Source: Streptomyces lienomycini (lineage in GTDB: Bacteria; Actinomycetota; Actinomycetes; Streptomycetales; Streptomycetaceae). Taken from it: 64,000 nucleotides of DNA. The notes under the pieces were generated by a model. That model was not told the origin of the DNA, made no database searches, and saw only the letters and a list, made by a program, of their open reading frames with translations. Position 1 is the first letter of the stretch. Each line of letters starts with the position of its first letter. Below are positions 29,399 to 38,500 of this stretch, one piece after another. The DNA lies in the NCBI RefSeq assembly GCF_027947595.1, contig NZ_CP116257.1, positions 3,782,001 through 3,846,000 on the forward strand. The letters are read 5' to 3'. Both the position numbers and the translations under genes were made by a program.

Positions 29399-29693
29399 CC
29401 GGGCATCCCCCTGTCATGGTTCACCGCACGGTGATCGAACCCTCCTCGCGCGTCGCGTCCGTCTCGCGGACACGGCGTCGCTGGGCCGAGATTTCCACGA
29501 CCGGTTCCGCCGGGACAACGGGCGCGGGCATAAGAGAACGTGCGGGGCATGCATAACGCCGGCGCCCTCCCGGCCGGGAGCCGACGGGGGAGCCGTACCC
29601 CTCGTCCGGGGCGAGTGGCATCACCGAGCGTCGACGGAACCGCGCCCACGCGCATAATGGACCCCCGATTCCGCGACCCGGCGAGGTGTACCG

Positions 29694-30695
29694 ATGGAAC
29701 TGGAGCTGCGCCATCTGCGCGTGCTGTGCGCGATCGCGGATTCCGGGAGCGTCGGCCGGGCGGCGGCCGCGCTCGGGTTCACCCAGCCCGCGCTGAGCAC
29801 ACAGCTGCGCCGCGTCGAGCGGCTGCTCGGCGAGGGACTGTTCGTGCGCAGCAGTACGGGTGTGGAGCTGACCGCCTACGGCGCGGAGGTCGTGAGCCAG
29901 GCCCGCGAGATCCTGATCCGCGCCGACGCTCTCGGACGACGGCACGCCCCACGCCCGCCCGCGGCGGCCCGCGCACTGCGGCTCGGCGTCACCAACACAC
30001 CGGTGGTGCCGATGCTCCTGGACGCCCTGCGCGAGGCATGCCCGGACCTCACGGTCTCCGTCAGCAGCGTGTACGCCACGGGTCACCTCCTCGAACTCCT
30101 GGAGGCCGGTGAACTCGACGCCGCGCTGGGCGTCGACTACCCCGGGCTGCCGGTGCGGCACTCCTCCGCCCTGGCCCACCGCGCCATCAACACCGTCCCG
30201 ATCTTCGTGGCCATCCACGCGGGCCACCCGCTGGCGCACCGCATCGAGGTCCCGCTGGAGGAACTGTCCGAGGACACCTGGTTCGTCGCCTCCGACGACG
30301 GCGTGGGATGGCCCGGCGCCTTCTACGACGCCTGCCGGTCCGCGGGGTTCACACCGGCCGGCACGCACGAGTTCCACGTCCTCGACCAGTTGCAGTCGAT
30401 GATCGCCAAGGGGCTCGGGGTGACCGCCGTCCAGCCCACGGTGCGTCCCGTCGAAGGGGTCCTGGTCAAGCCGTTGGCGGGCGACCCCCTGTGGCAGCGG
30501 CACCTGCTCGTCTGGCGTCGCGAACTGGTCGACGCGGCGGTGGTCGAGGCCCTTCACCACCATGCCGTGCGCACCTACCGCAACCTGCTGGCCCAGGCAC
30601 CGCACCTCCAGAAGTGGGCGACTCGCACCTATGCGCCCGCACGCGCCCCGGAGGGGCACGGAACGGGGCTGCCCGCGAGGGCCTCGTGTGTTTGA
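29694..30695 (+). CDS. LysR family transcriptional regulator
   Basis: This 333-aa LTTR has its HTH at residues 1-60 (ELRHLRVLCAIADSGSVGRAAAALGFTQPALSTQLRRVERLLGEGLF). The periplasmic-binding-fold effector domain follows (LRLGVTNTPVVPMLLDALREA, GELDAALGVDYPGL, FVAIHAGHPLAHR, IAKGLGVTAVQP). GAGGTG precedes the ATG. The divergent neighbour is pepP, 295 bp away; LTTRs commonly control divergent genes, so pepP is the first candidate target. Confidence 0.94.
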   Translation: MELELRHLRVLCAIADSGSVGRAAAALGFTQPALSTQLRRVERLLGEGLFVRSSTGVELTAYGAEVVSQAREILIRADALGRRHAPRPPAAARALRLGVTNTPVVPMLLDALREACPDLTVSVSSVYATGHLLELLEAGELDAALGVDYPGLPVRHSSALAHRAINTVPIFVAIHAGHPLAHRIEVPLEELSEDTWFVASDDGVGWPGAFYDACRSAGFTPAGTHEFHVLDQLQSMIAKGLGVTAVQPTVRPVEGVLVKPLAGDPLWQRHLLVWRRELVDAAVVEALHHHAVRTYRNLLAQAPHLQKWATRTYAPARAPEGHGTGLPARASCV

Positions 30696-30766
30696 GCGCG
30701 CCGGGGCGGATCACCCGGCGCGCAGGCCACGGGATGCTGTCCGATTCCCTGCTCGGAAGGTGGGTC

Positions 30767-31132
30767 ATGGCTGTACGGGTCGAGTACCGGAGAATCTACG
30801 AGGACCCCACACCGCAAGACGGGAAGCGCGTGCTCGTCGATCGCCTGTGGCCTCGCGGCATGAGCAAGGAGAAGGCCGAGCTGGACGAGTGGCTGCGCGA
30901 CGTCGCCCCGTCGGCCGATCTGCGCCGCTGGTACCACCACGATCCCGAGCGTTACGAGGAGTTCCGGCGCCGCTACTTCGCCGAACTGGAGGACGCCGGC
31001 CACGAGGCCGCGCTGCACCGTCTGCGCGACATGGCGGCACACGGCAAGGTCACCCTGCTCACGGCCACCAAGGACGCGGACCACAGCGAGGCGGCCGCCC
31101 TGGCCCAGTGGCTGGACCGCCGCCGCGGCTGA
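30767..31132 (+). CDS. DUF488 family protein
   Basis: This 121-aa cytosolic protein has the DUF488 landmarks: KRVLVDRLWPRGMSKEKAELDEWLRDVAPS, LRRWYHHDPERYEEFRRRYFAEL and the C-terminal VTLLTATKDADHSEAAALAQWL. ATG at 30767 follows GGAAGG. The biochemical function of the family is unsettled. The gene follows the LysR gene by 71 bp on the same strand. Confidence 0.92.
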   Translation: MAVRVEYRRIYEDPTPQDGKRVLVDRLWPRGMSKEKAELDEWLRDVAPSADLRRWYHHDPERYEEFRRRYFAELEDAGHEAALHRLRDMAAHGKVTLLTATKDADHSEAAALAQWLDRRRG

Positions 31133-31192
31133 GCACGGTCGTGCATCCGGAGCGCGGCGCAGGACCGGTGGGCGACGCAGCGTGCTGCCCGG

Positions 31193-32311
31193 TCAGGACG
31201 GCTGAACCCGGTCGAAGAGGGCGAGGGCTTCGCGGGGGTCGGGGCTCACGAGGCGCTCCAGGCCGGCCGTCGTGATCTGCGCCCAGCGGCCGGCCCGCGC
31301 CCACATCCGCTGCTCGAAGGCACGCACACTCTCGTCCAGGTCTTCGGGCCCGGCGGCGACGGACTCGGCCAGTTCGGCGGCTTCCAGCATCGCGAGGTTC
31401 GCGCCCGCGCCCAACGGAGGCATCAGATGGGCGGCGTCGCCCAACAGGGTCACCCCGGGGACGTGGGCCCAGGTGTGGGAGGCGGGCAGGGCGTGGAGGG
31501 GGTGCCGGGCGAAGGCGGTGCCGTGGCGGAGGAGGTCGAGGACGTGCGGGGCCCAGCCCTCGAACAGCGTCAACAGCTCCGACCGCACGGCCTCGACGTC
31601 GGCCGGGCCCACTCGCGTGTGCCGGTCGAGCGGGGCGCGGAACTGGGCGTACACCTTGACGTGGCCGCCGCTGTTGCGCTGGGCGACGAGCGCTCGGTTC
31701 ACTCCGTGCACCGCGACGGAACCGTCGCCGACCAGGCGTGCGAGGTCGGGGTGGCGGGCGTCGACGTCGTCCAGGGAGGACTCGACCATGGTGACGCCGG
31801 TGTAGCGCGGCGTCACCGGTGAGACCGCCGGGCGGACCCGGGACCAGGCGCCGTCCGCGCCGACGACGAGGTCGAACGTCTCCTCTCGCCCGTCCGCGAA
31901 ATGAACCGCCGTGCCGCCCCCGGACCCCGGTGCCGCGCGGGTCACGCCGTGCCCCCACCGCACGTCGAGGGGGCCGAGCAGCAGGTCGCGGAGTTGTCCG
32001 CGGTCGATCTCGGGATTGGCCCGCTCGTCCGGACGTGGCCGCCAGTCGCGCAGGACGGTTCCGTCGACGTCCAGGATGCGCATGGCCTGCCCCTCGGGAC
32101 GGGACAGCACCTGGAACTCCGCGAGCAGCCCCGCCTTGGCCAGCGCCCGCTGGCCCAGCCCCTCGTGCAGGTCGAGTGTGCCGCCCGGCGGGCGGGCGTC
32201 GGCAGCGGCATCGCGTTCGAGGACGGTGACGGGGTGGTCATGGCGGTGCAGGACACGGGCGAAGGTCAGTCCGGCGGGGCCGGCACCCACCACGGCGATA
32301 CGTCGTCTCAT
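31193..32311 (-). CDS. FAD-dependent monooxygenase, TetX-like
   Basis: This 372-aa class A flavoprotein monooxygenase has the FAD motif IAVVGAGPAGLTFARVLHRH, the DG motif VVGADGAWSRVRP and the second FAD motif LLGDAAHLMPPLGAGANLAMLEAAELA. The size, the absence of a C-terminal thioredoxin-like domain and GDAAHLMPP are typical of TetX-type antibiotic-modifying enzymes and their relatives. ATG at 32311 is chosen; longer frames run back into the divergent regulator. Pairing with a TetR-class repressor suggests an inducible detoxification function; the substrate is unknown. Confidence 0.88.
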   Translation of the reverse strand: MRRRIAVVGAGPAGLTFARVLHRHDHPVTVLERDAAADARPPGGTLDLHEGLGQRALAKAGLLAEFQVLSRPEGQAMRILDVDGTVLRDWRPRPDERANPEIDRGQLRDLLLGPLDVRWGHGVTRAAPGSGGGTAVHFADGREETFDLVVGADGAWSRVRPAVSPVTPRYTGVTMVESSLDDVDARHPDLARLVGDGSVAVHGVNRALVAQRNSGGHVKVYAQFRAPLDRHTRVGPADVEAVRSELLTLFEGWAPHVLDLLRHGTAFARHPLHALPASHTWAHVPGVTLLGDAAHLMPPLGAGANLAMLEAAELAESVAAGPEDLDESVRAFEQRMWARAGRWAQITTAGLERLVSPDPREALALFDRVQPS

Positions 32312-32315
32312 ATCG

Positions 32316-32337
32316 ATACACTGTATTTCTGTGATAC
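32316..32337. promoter_or_regulatory. operator candidate between monooxygenase and TetR genes
   Basis: The 11-bp perfect palindrome ATACA-C-TGTAT (32316-32326) overlaps a second inverted repeat GTAT-N7-ATAC (32323-32337). It lies between the two divergent starts, 54 bp apart. Confidence 0.55.
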
Positions 32338-32365
32338 GACGCATGGCAAGGGTTACGGTGTGCCC

Positions 32366-33058
32366 ATGACTGTCTGGGACCGGCCGGAGCCGCCGACTCG
32401 CCCCGCACCGCTCGACCGGGAGCGGATCGTCGCCGCCGCCGTCGCACTGGCCGACGAGGGCGGGCTGGAGGCGGTGTCGCTGCGCAAGGTCGCCGCCCGG
32501 CTGAACGCCGGTCCGATGCGGCTGTACGGCTACATCTCCACCAAGGCGGAGCTGTTCGACCTCATGGTGGACGAGGTCTACGCCGAGATCCTTCCCGAGG
32601 AGCGGCCCGGTGACTGGCGGGAGGCACTGCACGGCCTCGCGCACCGCACCAGGCAGGCCGCGCTCCGCCACGCATGGCTGGCCGACCTCCTCGGCGGCCG
32701 TCCGGCCCTCGGCCCGAACGGTCTCGCCGTCAGCGAGGCCACGCTGGCCGCCCTCGACGGCGTCGCCGACATCGACACGGTGATGCGTGCCGTGGAGACG
32801 GTCAGCGCCTACTCCACCGGCGCGATCAGGCGCGAGATCGCGAACCTGCGGGCCGAGCGCGCCACGGGTCTGTCCGAGAGCGACTGGCAGCGCGCCCGCG
32901 GCCCGCACGTGACGAGGATGCTGGCCACGGGCCGCTTTCCGGCGCTGGCCAAGCTCGTCTACGACGGCACGCACGTGGACGCCGAGGTGACCTTCGCGAC
33001 CGGCCTGGACTGGGTTCTCGACGGTGTGGCCGCCAGACTCACCGGGCCGCCCGCGTGA
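32366..33058 (+). CDS. TetR family regulator, tetracycline-repressor-type C-terminus
   Basis: ATG at 32366 begins a 230-aa protein. The N-terminal HTH is DRERIVAAAVALADEGGLEAVSLRKVAARLNAGPMRLYGYISTKAELFDLMVDEVY, whose spacing and LYGYISTK-type recognition segment match the subgroup with a TetR_C (tetracycline-repressor-like) ligand domain. The C-terminal half has VETVSAYSTGAIRREIANL. It is divergent from the TetX-like gene and presumably represses it until a planar polyketide-like ligand binds (inference). Confidence 0.9.
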   Translation: MTVWDRPEPPTRPAPLDRERIVAAAVALADEGGLEAVSLRKVAARLNAGPMRLYGYISTKAELFDLMVDEVYAEILPEERPGDWREALHGLAHRTRQAALRHAWLADLLGGRPALGPNGLAVSEATLAALDGVADIDTVMRAVETVSAYSTGAIRREIANLRAERATGLSESDWQRARGPHVTRMLATGRFPALAKLVYDGTHVDAEVTFATGLDWVLDGVAARLTGPPA

Positions 33059-33141
33059 GGCCCGGCTCCCGCCGGACGTAGGCCCGCCCCTGCGGGGCCC
33101 GGCCCGCGCTTCGCAGGAGCCGGCCGATCCGGTCGTTCCCC

Positions 33142-33300
33142 GTGCTCGCCGTGGCCGTGGCAAGAGGCGCCGGACGGCCGCACACCGCCCGGCGCCCGAA
33201 CGTCCCGTGGCCGGTTCCCTGGTTCCTCGTCGGGTTCCTGCCGACCGCCCTGGTCAACACCCTCGGCCTCGTCCCGGCCGATGCCCACCCGTCAGACGGG
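33142..33300 (+). pseudogene. relic of YeiH/UPF0324-type membrane protein
   Basis: In one frame the sequence reads VPWPVPWFLVGFLPTALVNTLGLVPA. This matches the conserved late segment of YeiH-family (putative sulfate exporter) proteins by its VPWF..GFL..ALVNxLGL pattern. There is no start region, no preceding helices and no following helix; the frame degenerates into Gly/Arg/Ser-rich sequence. Only about 35 codons remain, squeezed between the TetR stop and the RipA-like gene. Without an alignment this assignment is tentative. Confidence 0.4.
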
Positions 33301-33326
33301 ACACCGGGCCGCGGAGAGTGTCGGTG

Positions 33327-33842
33327 TCATACGGCCGCCGCGGCGACGAACCCCAGAACATAGGCCCCGGCGAAGAGGAGGGGAATCCACCGCTCCACCC
33401 GGTTCAGCGGCAGATAGACCCGCCAGTCCCGGCCCTCCCCGAGAGCACGCCACTCGGCGGCCACGAAGGTGCGGGCCGGCAGCCGCTCCTCCAGCGCGCC
33501 GATCACCTCGAACTTGCCCCGGTTCAACTGGTGGTAGGAACGGACGGTGAACCACCAGGCGACACACATGCCCAGCAGGACCAGCAGGGCCGCGACCGCG
33601 AGGACCGCCGGCATGTCGCGGTGGTGCCCCTGCGACAACCAGGTGCCGAGGAAGGCGACCAGGCCGGTGTGGAGGGTCAGGAAGAAGGTGTTGGCGAGAT
33701 TGCGCCGGGAGCTGACCCGGTCGGCCATCTCCACGCACAGCTTGTACTGCTCGAAGACCGCCGCGTGATAGGCGGCCTTCGCGTCGCGGTAGTCCTCCGC
33801 GCCGACACCGTCGTTCCACAGAGAGTCACTGTTCTCGACCAT
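33327..33842 (-). CDS. RipA-like two-helix membrane protein (171 aa)
   Basis: The N-terminal ~55 residues are helical and charged (DYRDAKAAYHAAVFEQYKLCVEMADRVSSRRNLANTFF). Two membrane helices follow (LTLHTGLVAFLGTWL and VLAVAALLVLLGMCVAWWFTV), then a conserved-looking SYHQLNRGKFEVIGALEERLPARTF and a third C-terminal hydrophobic segment (WIPLLFAGAYVLGFVAAAAV). The EQYKLCVEMADRxSxRR..ANTFFL pattern is that of RipA-type octameric membrane proteins and resembles 2TM pore-type effector proteins. It is divergent from an immunity-like gene; the function is unknown. Confidence 0.75.
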   Translation of the reverse strand: MVENSDSLWNDGVGAEDYRDAKAAYHAAVFEQYKLCVEMADRVSSRRNLANTFFLTLHTGLVAFLGTWLSQGHHRDMPAVLAVAALLVLLGMCVAWWFTVRSYHQLNRGKFEVIGALEERLPARTFVAAEWRALGEGRDWRVYLPLNRVERWIPLLFAGAYVLGFVAAAAV

Positions 33843-34010
33843 GGCAGGCTTCTCCCCGTAATCGTCACGCTCGCCGATCCTAACGACAAGGTAAGTTCTT
33901 CGACCGCGCCGGGCGGAGCAAAACCCCTACAGGACCCCGAAGTTCGGCGGAGAGTTGCCGCAACCGCGGGCCGGTGCGAGCCGGACACGAGCAGGAAGGA
34001 ACGGCCGACC

Positions 34011-34526
34011 GTGATCCTCCCGAAGATCAGGGACCCCCGCCTCGTCACGATCCGCCGCGGCGGGACCCTCACTGATCCGGACCACCACCTGCTCGCCCTC
34101 TGGGCCGCGGCCTGCGCGGAGCACGTCCTGCACCTCTTCGAGACGGCTCGGCCCGAGGACCCGCGTCCGCGCCGGGCGATCGAGCACGGCCGCGCCTGGG
34201 CGCGCGGCGAGGTCGGGATGATGCGGGCCCGCGCTGCCGGCGGGCATGCGATGGGTGCGGCGCGGGATCTGCGCGGAGCGGCACGGCATGCCGCCTACGC
34301 CGCCGGCCAGGCCGCGGTCGTCGCGCACGTCGCCGCGCACGAACTCGGGGCGGCCGCGTACGCGATCAAGGCCGCCCGCGCCGCCGTACCCGAGGGCGAG
34401 AGCGAGGCCGCGGGACGACTCGAATGCCGGTGGCAGCGTGACCGGCTCCCGGCGGCGATTCGCGCACTCGTACTCGACGACCAGCGCTTGCGGAACGACA
34501 TCTGCTGGTCGGTGTTCGACTGTTGA
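34011..34526 (+). CDS. putative immunity protein (Imm-5-like)
   Basis: The GTG at 34011 opens a 171-aa alanine-rich helical protein. LLALWAAACAEHVLHLFE, then RAIEHGRAWARGEV and a run of Ala-rich helices (AARHAAYAAGQAAVVAHVAAHELGAAAYAIKAARAA) match the Imm-5-like putative immunity family often found in Streptomyces. The start MIxPKIxDPRLVTIRRGGTLTDPDHH-type is also typical. No polymorphic toxin gene is visible nearby. The family's protective role is inferred from toxin-linked homologues. Confidence 0.8.
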   Translation: MILPKIRDPRLVTIRRGGTLTDPDHHLLALWAAACAEHVLHLFETARPEDPRPRRAIEHGRAWARGEVGMMRARAAGGHAMGAARDLRGAARHAAYAAGQAAVVAHVAAHELGAAAYAIKAARAAVPEGESEAAGRLECRWQRDRLPAAIRALVLDDQRLRNDICWSVFDC

Positions 34527-34551
34527 GTGACCATGATCGGCGTGTATGGGG

Positions 34552-34583
34552 CACTGATCTCAACTCATCTGAAATGATCAGTG
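34552..34583. promoter_or_regulatory. 8-bp inverted repeat with 16-base loop
   Basis: CACTGATC (34552-34559) and GATCAGTG (34576-34583) are perfect complements in a locally AT-rich spot between the Imm-5-like gene and the next gene. It may be a terminator for the former or an operator for the latter. Confidence 0.35.
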
Positions 34584-34716
34584 TGTCGGGGGAGGCCACA
34601 GAGGCCGAGGGGGCTGAGGAGGCCGGCCGCCGGGACGGTTCCGCGCCGGGGAGGGGCGGGAGCGCCCGCGTGCCGCGCGGCAGCCGAACGCGCCAACGCC
34701 CCGGCCTGAACATCGA

Positions 34717-35421
34717 ATGGGAGTTTCGGAGAACGTGCGCACGATACCTTCCGGCGGCCTGCCCGGCCGTCCGATCGCCGCGGTCGTCGCCCTCGTGGGA
34801 ATCGCCTCGGGCGTCCTGGTCGGACAGGGGGGTCTGGACACCGTGGTCGGCTGCGGAAGCCCGGCCGACGACTACCCGTCACGGACCGCGCGGGACTGGG
34901 TCACCAACGCCGACCACGTCGTCGTGGCCACGACGACCGCGGAACGCGACGCGGACAAGCGTGAGATCGACAGCGGACCGGTCCAGTTCGTCGTCTCCCG
35001 GACGGTGACGTTCCGGGCCGACGCCGTCCTGTGGTCCGCGCAGCGCCCCCGGCACACCCTGGACAAGGACTTCGACATGGAGGCCGCGGGTTGGTCGGTG
35101 TACCGGAACAGCGGAACGCGAATCAAGAGAACCACCGCCGCGGCGCCCCGACTGGAGCCCGGTCACACCTACGTGCTGGCCCTGCGCTGGGAGTCCGACC
35201 GCTGGGTGGTCCTCGGAGAGGGCGCCGCGGTGCCCTTCGACGACCGTACGGCGGGCCGGGGGGAGTGGTGCGGGCGGGTGCTGAGCGAGGACGACGTGGC
35301 CCTCGGCGAGCGCTTCTCCCGCCTCGACGACGACAGCCTCGAGGAGGACGTCAAGGGACAGGACGAACGCGCCGTCGTCCGTGAACTGGAACAGGCCCGA
35401 AAGCCCACACCCGGGTCCTGA
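34717..35421 (+). CDS. hypothetical protein with N-terminal anchor (234 aa)
   Basis: A hydrophobic stretch at residues ~20-40 (IAAVVALVGIASGVLVGQGG) acts as signal or anchor, followed by a soluble beta-rich region (ADHVVVATTTAERDAD, FVVSRTVTFRADAVLW, TYVLALRWESDRWVVLGEGAAVPFDD) that resembles small beta-barrel or OB-like exported domains. The tail is acidic and helical (DSLEEDVKGQDERAVVRELEQ). The start is uncertain: ATG 34717 has no ribosome binding site, and GTG at 34735 has GGAG very close. No known family. Confidence 0.65.
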   Translation: MGVSENVRTIPSGGLPGRPIAAVVALVGIASGVLVGQGGLDTVVGCGSPADDYPSRTARDWVTNADHVVVATTTAERDADKREIDSGPVQFVVSRTVTFRADAVLWSAQRPRHTLDKDFDMEAAGWSVYRNSGTRIKRTTAAAPRLEPGHTYVLALRWESDRWVVLGEGAAVPFDDRTAGRGEWCGRVLSEDDVALGERFSRLDDDSLEEDVKGQDERAVVRELEQARKPTPGS

Positions 35422-35571
35422 GCGGCCGGTCGCCGCCGGCCGAACGCCCGCGACACCCCGAGCGACCGGGCGGACGAACAGGGGAACGGCCGATGTCACC
35501 CGGTGAACGGCCGGAGAAAAACCGCCACCCGGGGTTATGCCGTGCGGTGGGTGCGCCCTAACGTCCCCCGC

Positions 35572-38500
35572 ATGTCCGACGTTTCCCGCCGCAAGGTCCT
35601 CGGCACCCTCGCCGGTGGAGCCGCGCTCTCCTTCCTGCCCCCGTCGTTGCACGCGGCGATGGCCACGCCCATGCCGCGCGGCGGCCTGCGTGCCGTCGAG
35701 CACGTGATCGTCCTGATGCAGGAGAACCGCTCCTTCGACAACTACTTCGGCACCCTCAAGGGGGTGCGCGGCTTCGGCGACCCCACCCCCCTGCGCCTGC
35801 CCCCGGGTGCGGACGTCTTCCGGCAGCCGCGGCCCGGCGGCGGCGAGGTGCTGCCCTTCTCGGCCCGCCGGGCGGCTCTGGACGCGGGCCGCCCGGCGAG
35901 CGACATCCAGTACCTGGGTTCGCTGCCGCACGGCTACCCCGACGCCGTCCAGGCGCGGGCCGACGGCTGGTGGAACGGCTGGGTCGCCGCCAAGACCCAG
36001 AGCACCATGGCCCACTACGACCGGCGCGACATCCCCCTCCAGTACGAACTGGCCGACCGCTTCACCATCTGCGACTCCTACTTCTGCTCGATCTACGGCT
36101 CGACGAACCCCAACCGCAACTACCTGTGGACCGGCACCACCGGCTACGAACCGGACGGTTCCGGCCGGGCCGTCACCAACGCCGCCTACGACCACCGCCA
36201 CGCCGGCTACACCTGGACGACGTACCCGGAGCGCCTGGAGGCCGCGGGCGTCTCCTGGCAGATCTACCAGGAGTGGGACAACTTCACCGACAACGCGGTG
36301 GAGTACTTCCGGCCCTGGAAGGAGATCGGGCGGAAGATCCTCTCCAGGGTCGGCGGCGCGTACACCACCACCGAGCAGTTCTACGACAGCCTGTGGAACC
36401 GCACCCCCGAGCAGCGCCGGGCCGCGCTGGCCGACTTCCAGCAGGGGGTCGACGCGCTGACCGACGCCGAGCGCCGGCTGTTCCTGCGCGGCGCCCACCG
36501 CTCCGCACCCGACACCCTCGTCCGGCGCATCCGGTCCGACATCGACAACGGCACGCTCCCGGCGGTGAGCTGGATCGTTCCGACGGCGGCACTGTCCGAG
36601 CACCCCAGCAGCTCCACCCCGGTCGGCAGCGCCAACCTGGTCTACGACCTCCTGGACGCCGTCGCGAGCGACCCCGAGACCTGGTCGAAGACGGTGCTGT
36701 TCATCAACTTCGACGAGAACGACGGCTACTTCGACCACGTGCCCGCCCCGACCGCGCCACGGCCCGCCTCCGGAAACGACGACGACTGGGTCGAAGGCAG
36801 ACCCCTCGGTCCCGGGCCGCGCGTCCCCATGACGATCGTGTCGCCCTGGACCGCCGGCGGCCACGTCAGCTCGGAGGCGTTCGACCACACCTCGGTCCTG
36901 CGGTTCCTGGAGAAGTGGACCGGCGTGCGCGAGCCCAACATCAGCGCCTGGCGCCGCGGTGTCTTCGGCGACCTGACCTCCGCCTTCGACTTCCACCGCG
37001 CCCACCGGCAACCCGAGGTCGAGCAGCCCGGCCCGGTGCCGGACGCGGTCGGCCGCTGGAGCCCCGTACCGCCGACGGACCAGTCGCTCCCCCGGCAGGA
37101 GACCGGCACCCGCCGGACCCGCCCCCTTCCCTACCGGCTGTCCCTGAGCGCCGACGTCACCCGCACCGGCGTCCGCCTCCGGCTCGGCAACGCGGGCACC
37201 ACCGCCGCATGGTTCACCGCCTACCCCGGTGACGGCGACGCTCCGCAGACCCGGACGGTCCCCGGGCACGCGAGCGCCGACCACACGGTCCCGTACGACG
37301 CCGACGGCTACGACCTCCAGGTGCACGGGCCCGGCTGGTCCGTGTGGCAGCTGCGGGGCACCGGCGTCGGCGCCGAGGCACACCTCGCCGGCCACCGGAA
37401 CACCGGCCAGGTGCGGATCGTGTGCTCCAACCCGTCCTCCCGCACCCGCAGGCTCCTCGTCGGCGAGTCGGTCCACTCCCGGGGCCGCGGCCGGGGGGAC
37501 GGGGTGCGCGCCGTCACCCTCCGGCCCGGCACCTCCCGCACGGTGCCGCTCGGCCTGGCGGACCACGGCTGGTACGACATCGTGGTCGTCGACCGGGACG
37601 ACCCGGCGTTCCTGCGCCGTATGACCGGCCGCCTCGCCCACGACGGGCCGGGCGTCACCGACCCGGCGACCGGCACCGACCCGGTACTGGCCGCGACGAT
37701 CGGCCTGCCCGCGGCTCCGCCCGCCCTGAACACCCCGTTCGCACAGGGCAGCCCCACCGACGTCGTCGTCACCGTACGCAACCGGGGCGACGACCGGCTC
37801 GACGGCCTCGACACGGCCCTGACCGCGCCGCCCGGCTGGACCGTCGAACGCGACGGCACCGGCCCCCGGACCCTCCGTGCGGGCGGATCCGCCGAGGTGC
37901 GCTTCACGGTGACGCCCGCCGAGGACGCCACGGCCGGCCGGCTGCTCGTCACCGCGCACGCCCGCGGCGACGGGCTGCTCCGGCTCGCCGAGGCCCGCGT
38001 GCGCAGCGAGGTCGCCCCCGTCCTGAGCGTCGCGCTGTCCGGCCCGGGAAGCTCGCCCGGCACCGACGGCGCCGTCCTGTCGCCGGGACGACCGGCCACC
38101 GTGACGGCCACCGTCACCAACGCCGGCGGCACACCCCTCACCGGTCTGACCGCCGCGCCCGACCTCCCGGAGGGCTGGCGGGCCGAGGCCAGGGGCACGG
38201 CACCGCAGACCGTTCCGGCGCGCTCGGACGTGGAGCTGGCCTGGGAGGTCGTCGCCCCCGCCACTGCCGCGCGGGTCTCCGCCACGCTCGGGGCGACCGT
38301 CACCGCCGGGCGGACCGGCAGCGGTGCCGACCGGAAGGCAGCCGCGTCCCTGCCGGTCAGGACGGGCCCCGTCATGACCGGTCACCTCCTCGCGGAGGAC
38401 TTCGAGTCCACCGCCCCCGCGCTCGCCCCGGCCGCCGACCTCGACCGCCCCGGCCTGCTCGGCTGGACCAGGACGGCCCCCGAGGGCTGGACGGTCGACA

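Noticed and set aside
33860..33905. Iron box (DmdR/IdeR type) in the RipA/Imm-5 intergenic region
   Set aside because: CCTAACGACAAGGTAAG has some resemblance in its halves, but the spacing and symmetry of the 19-bp box are missing.
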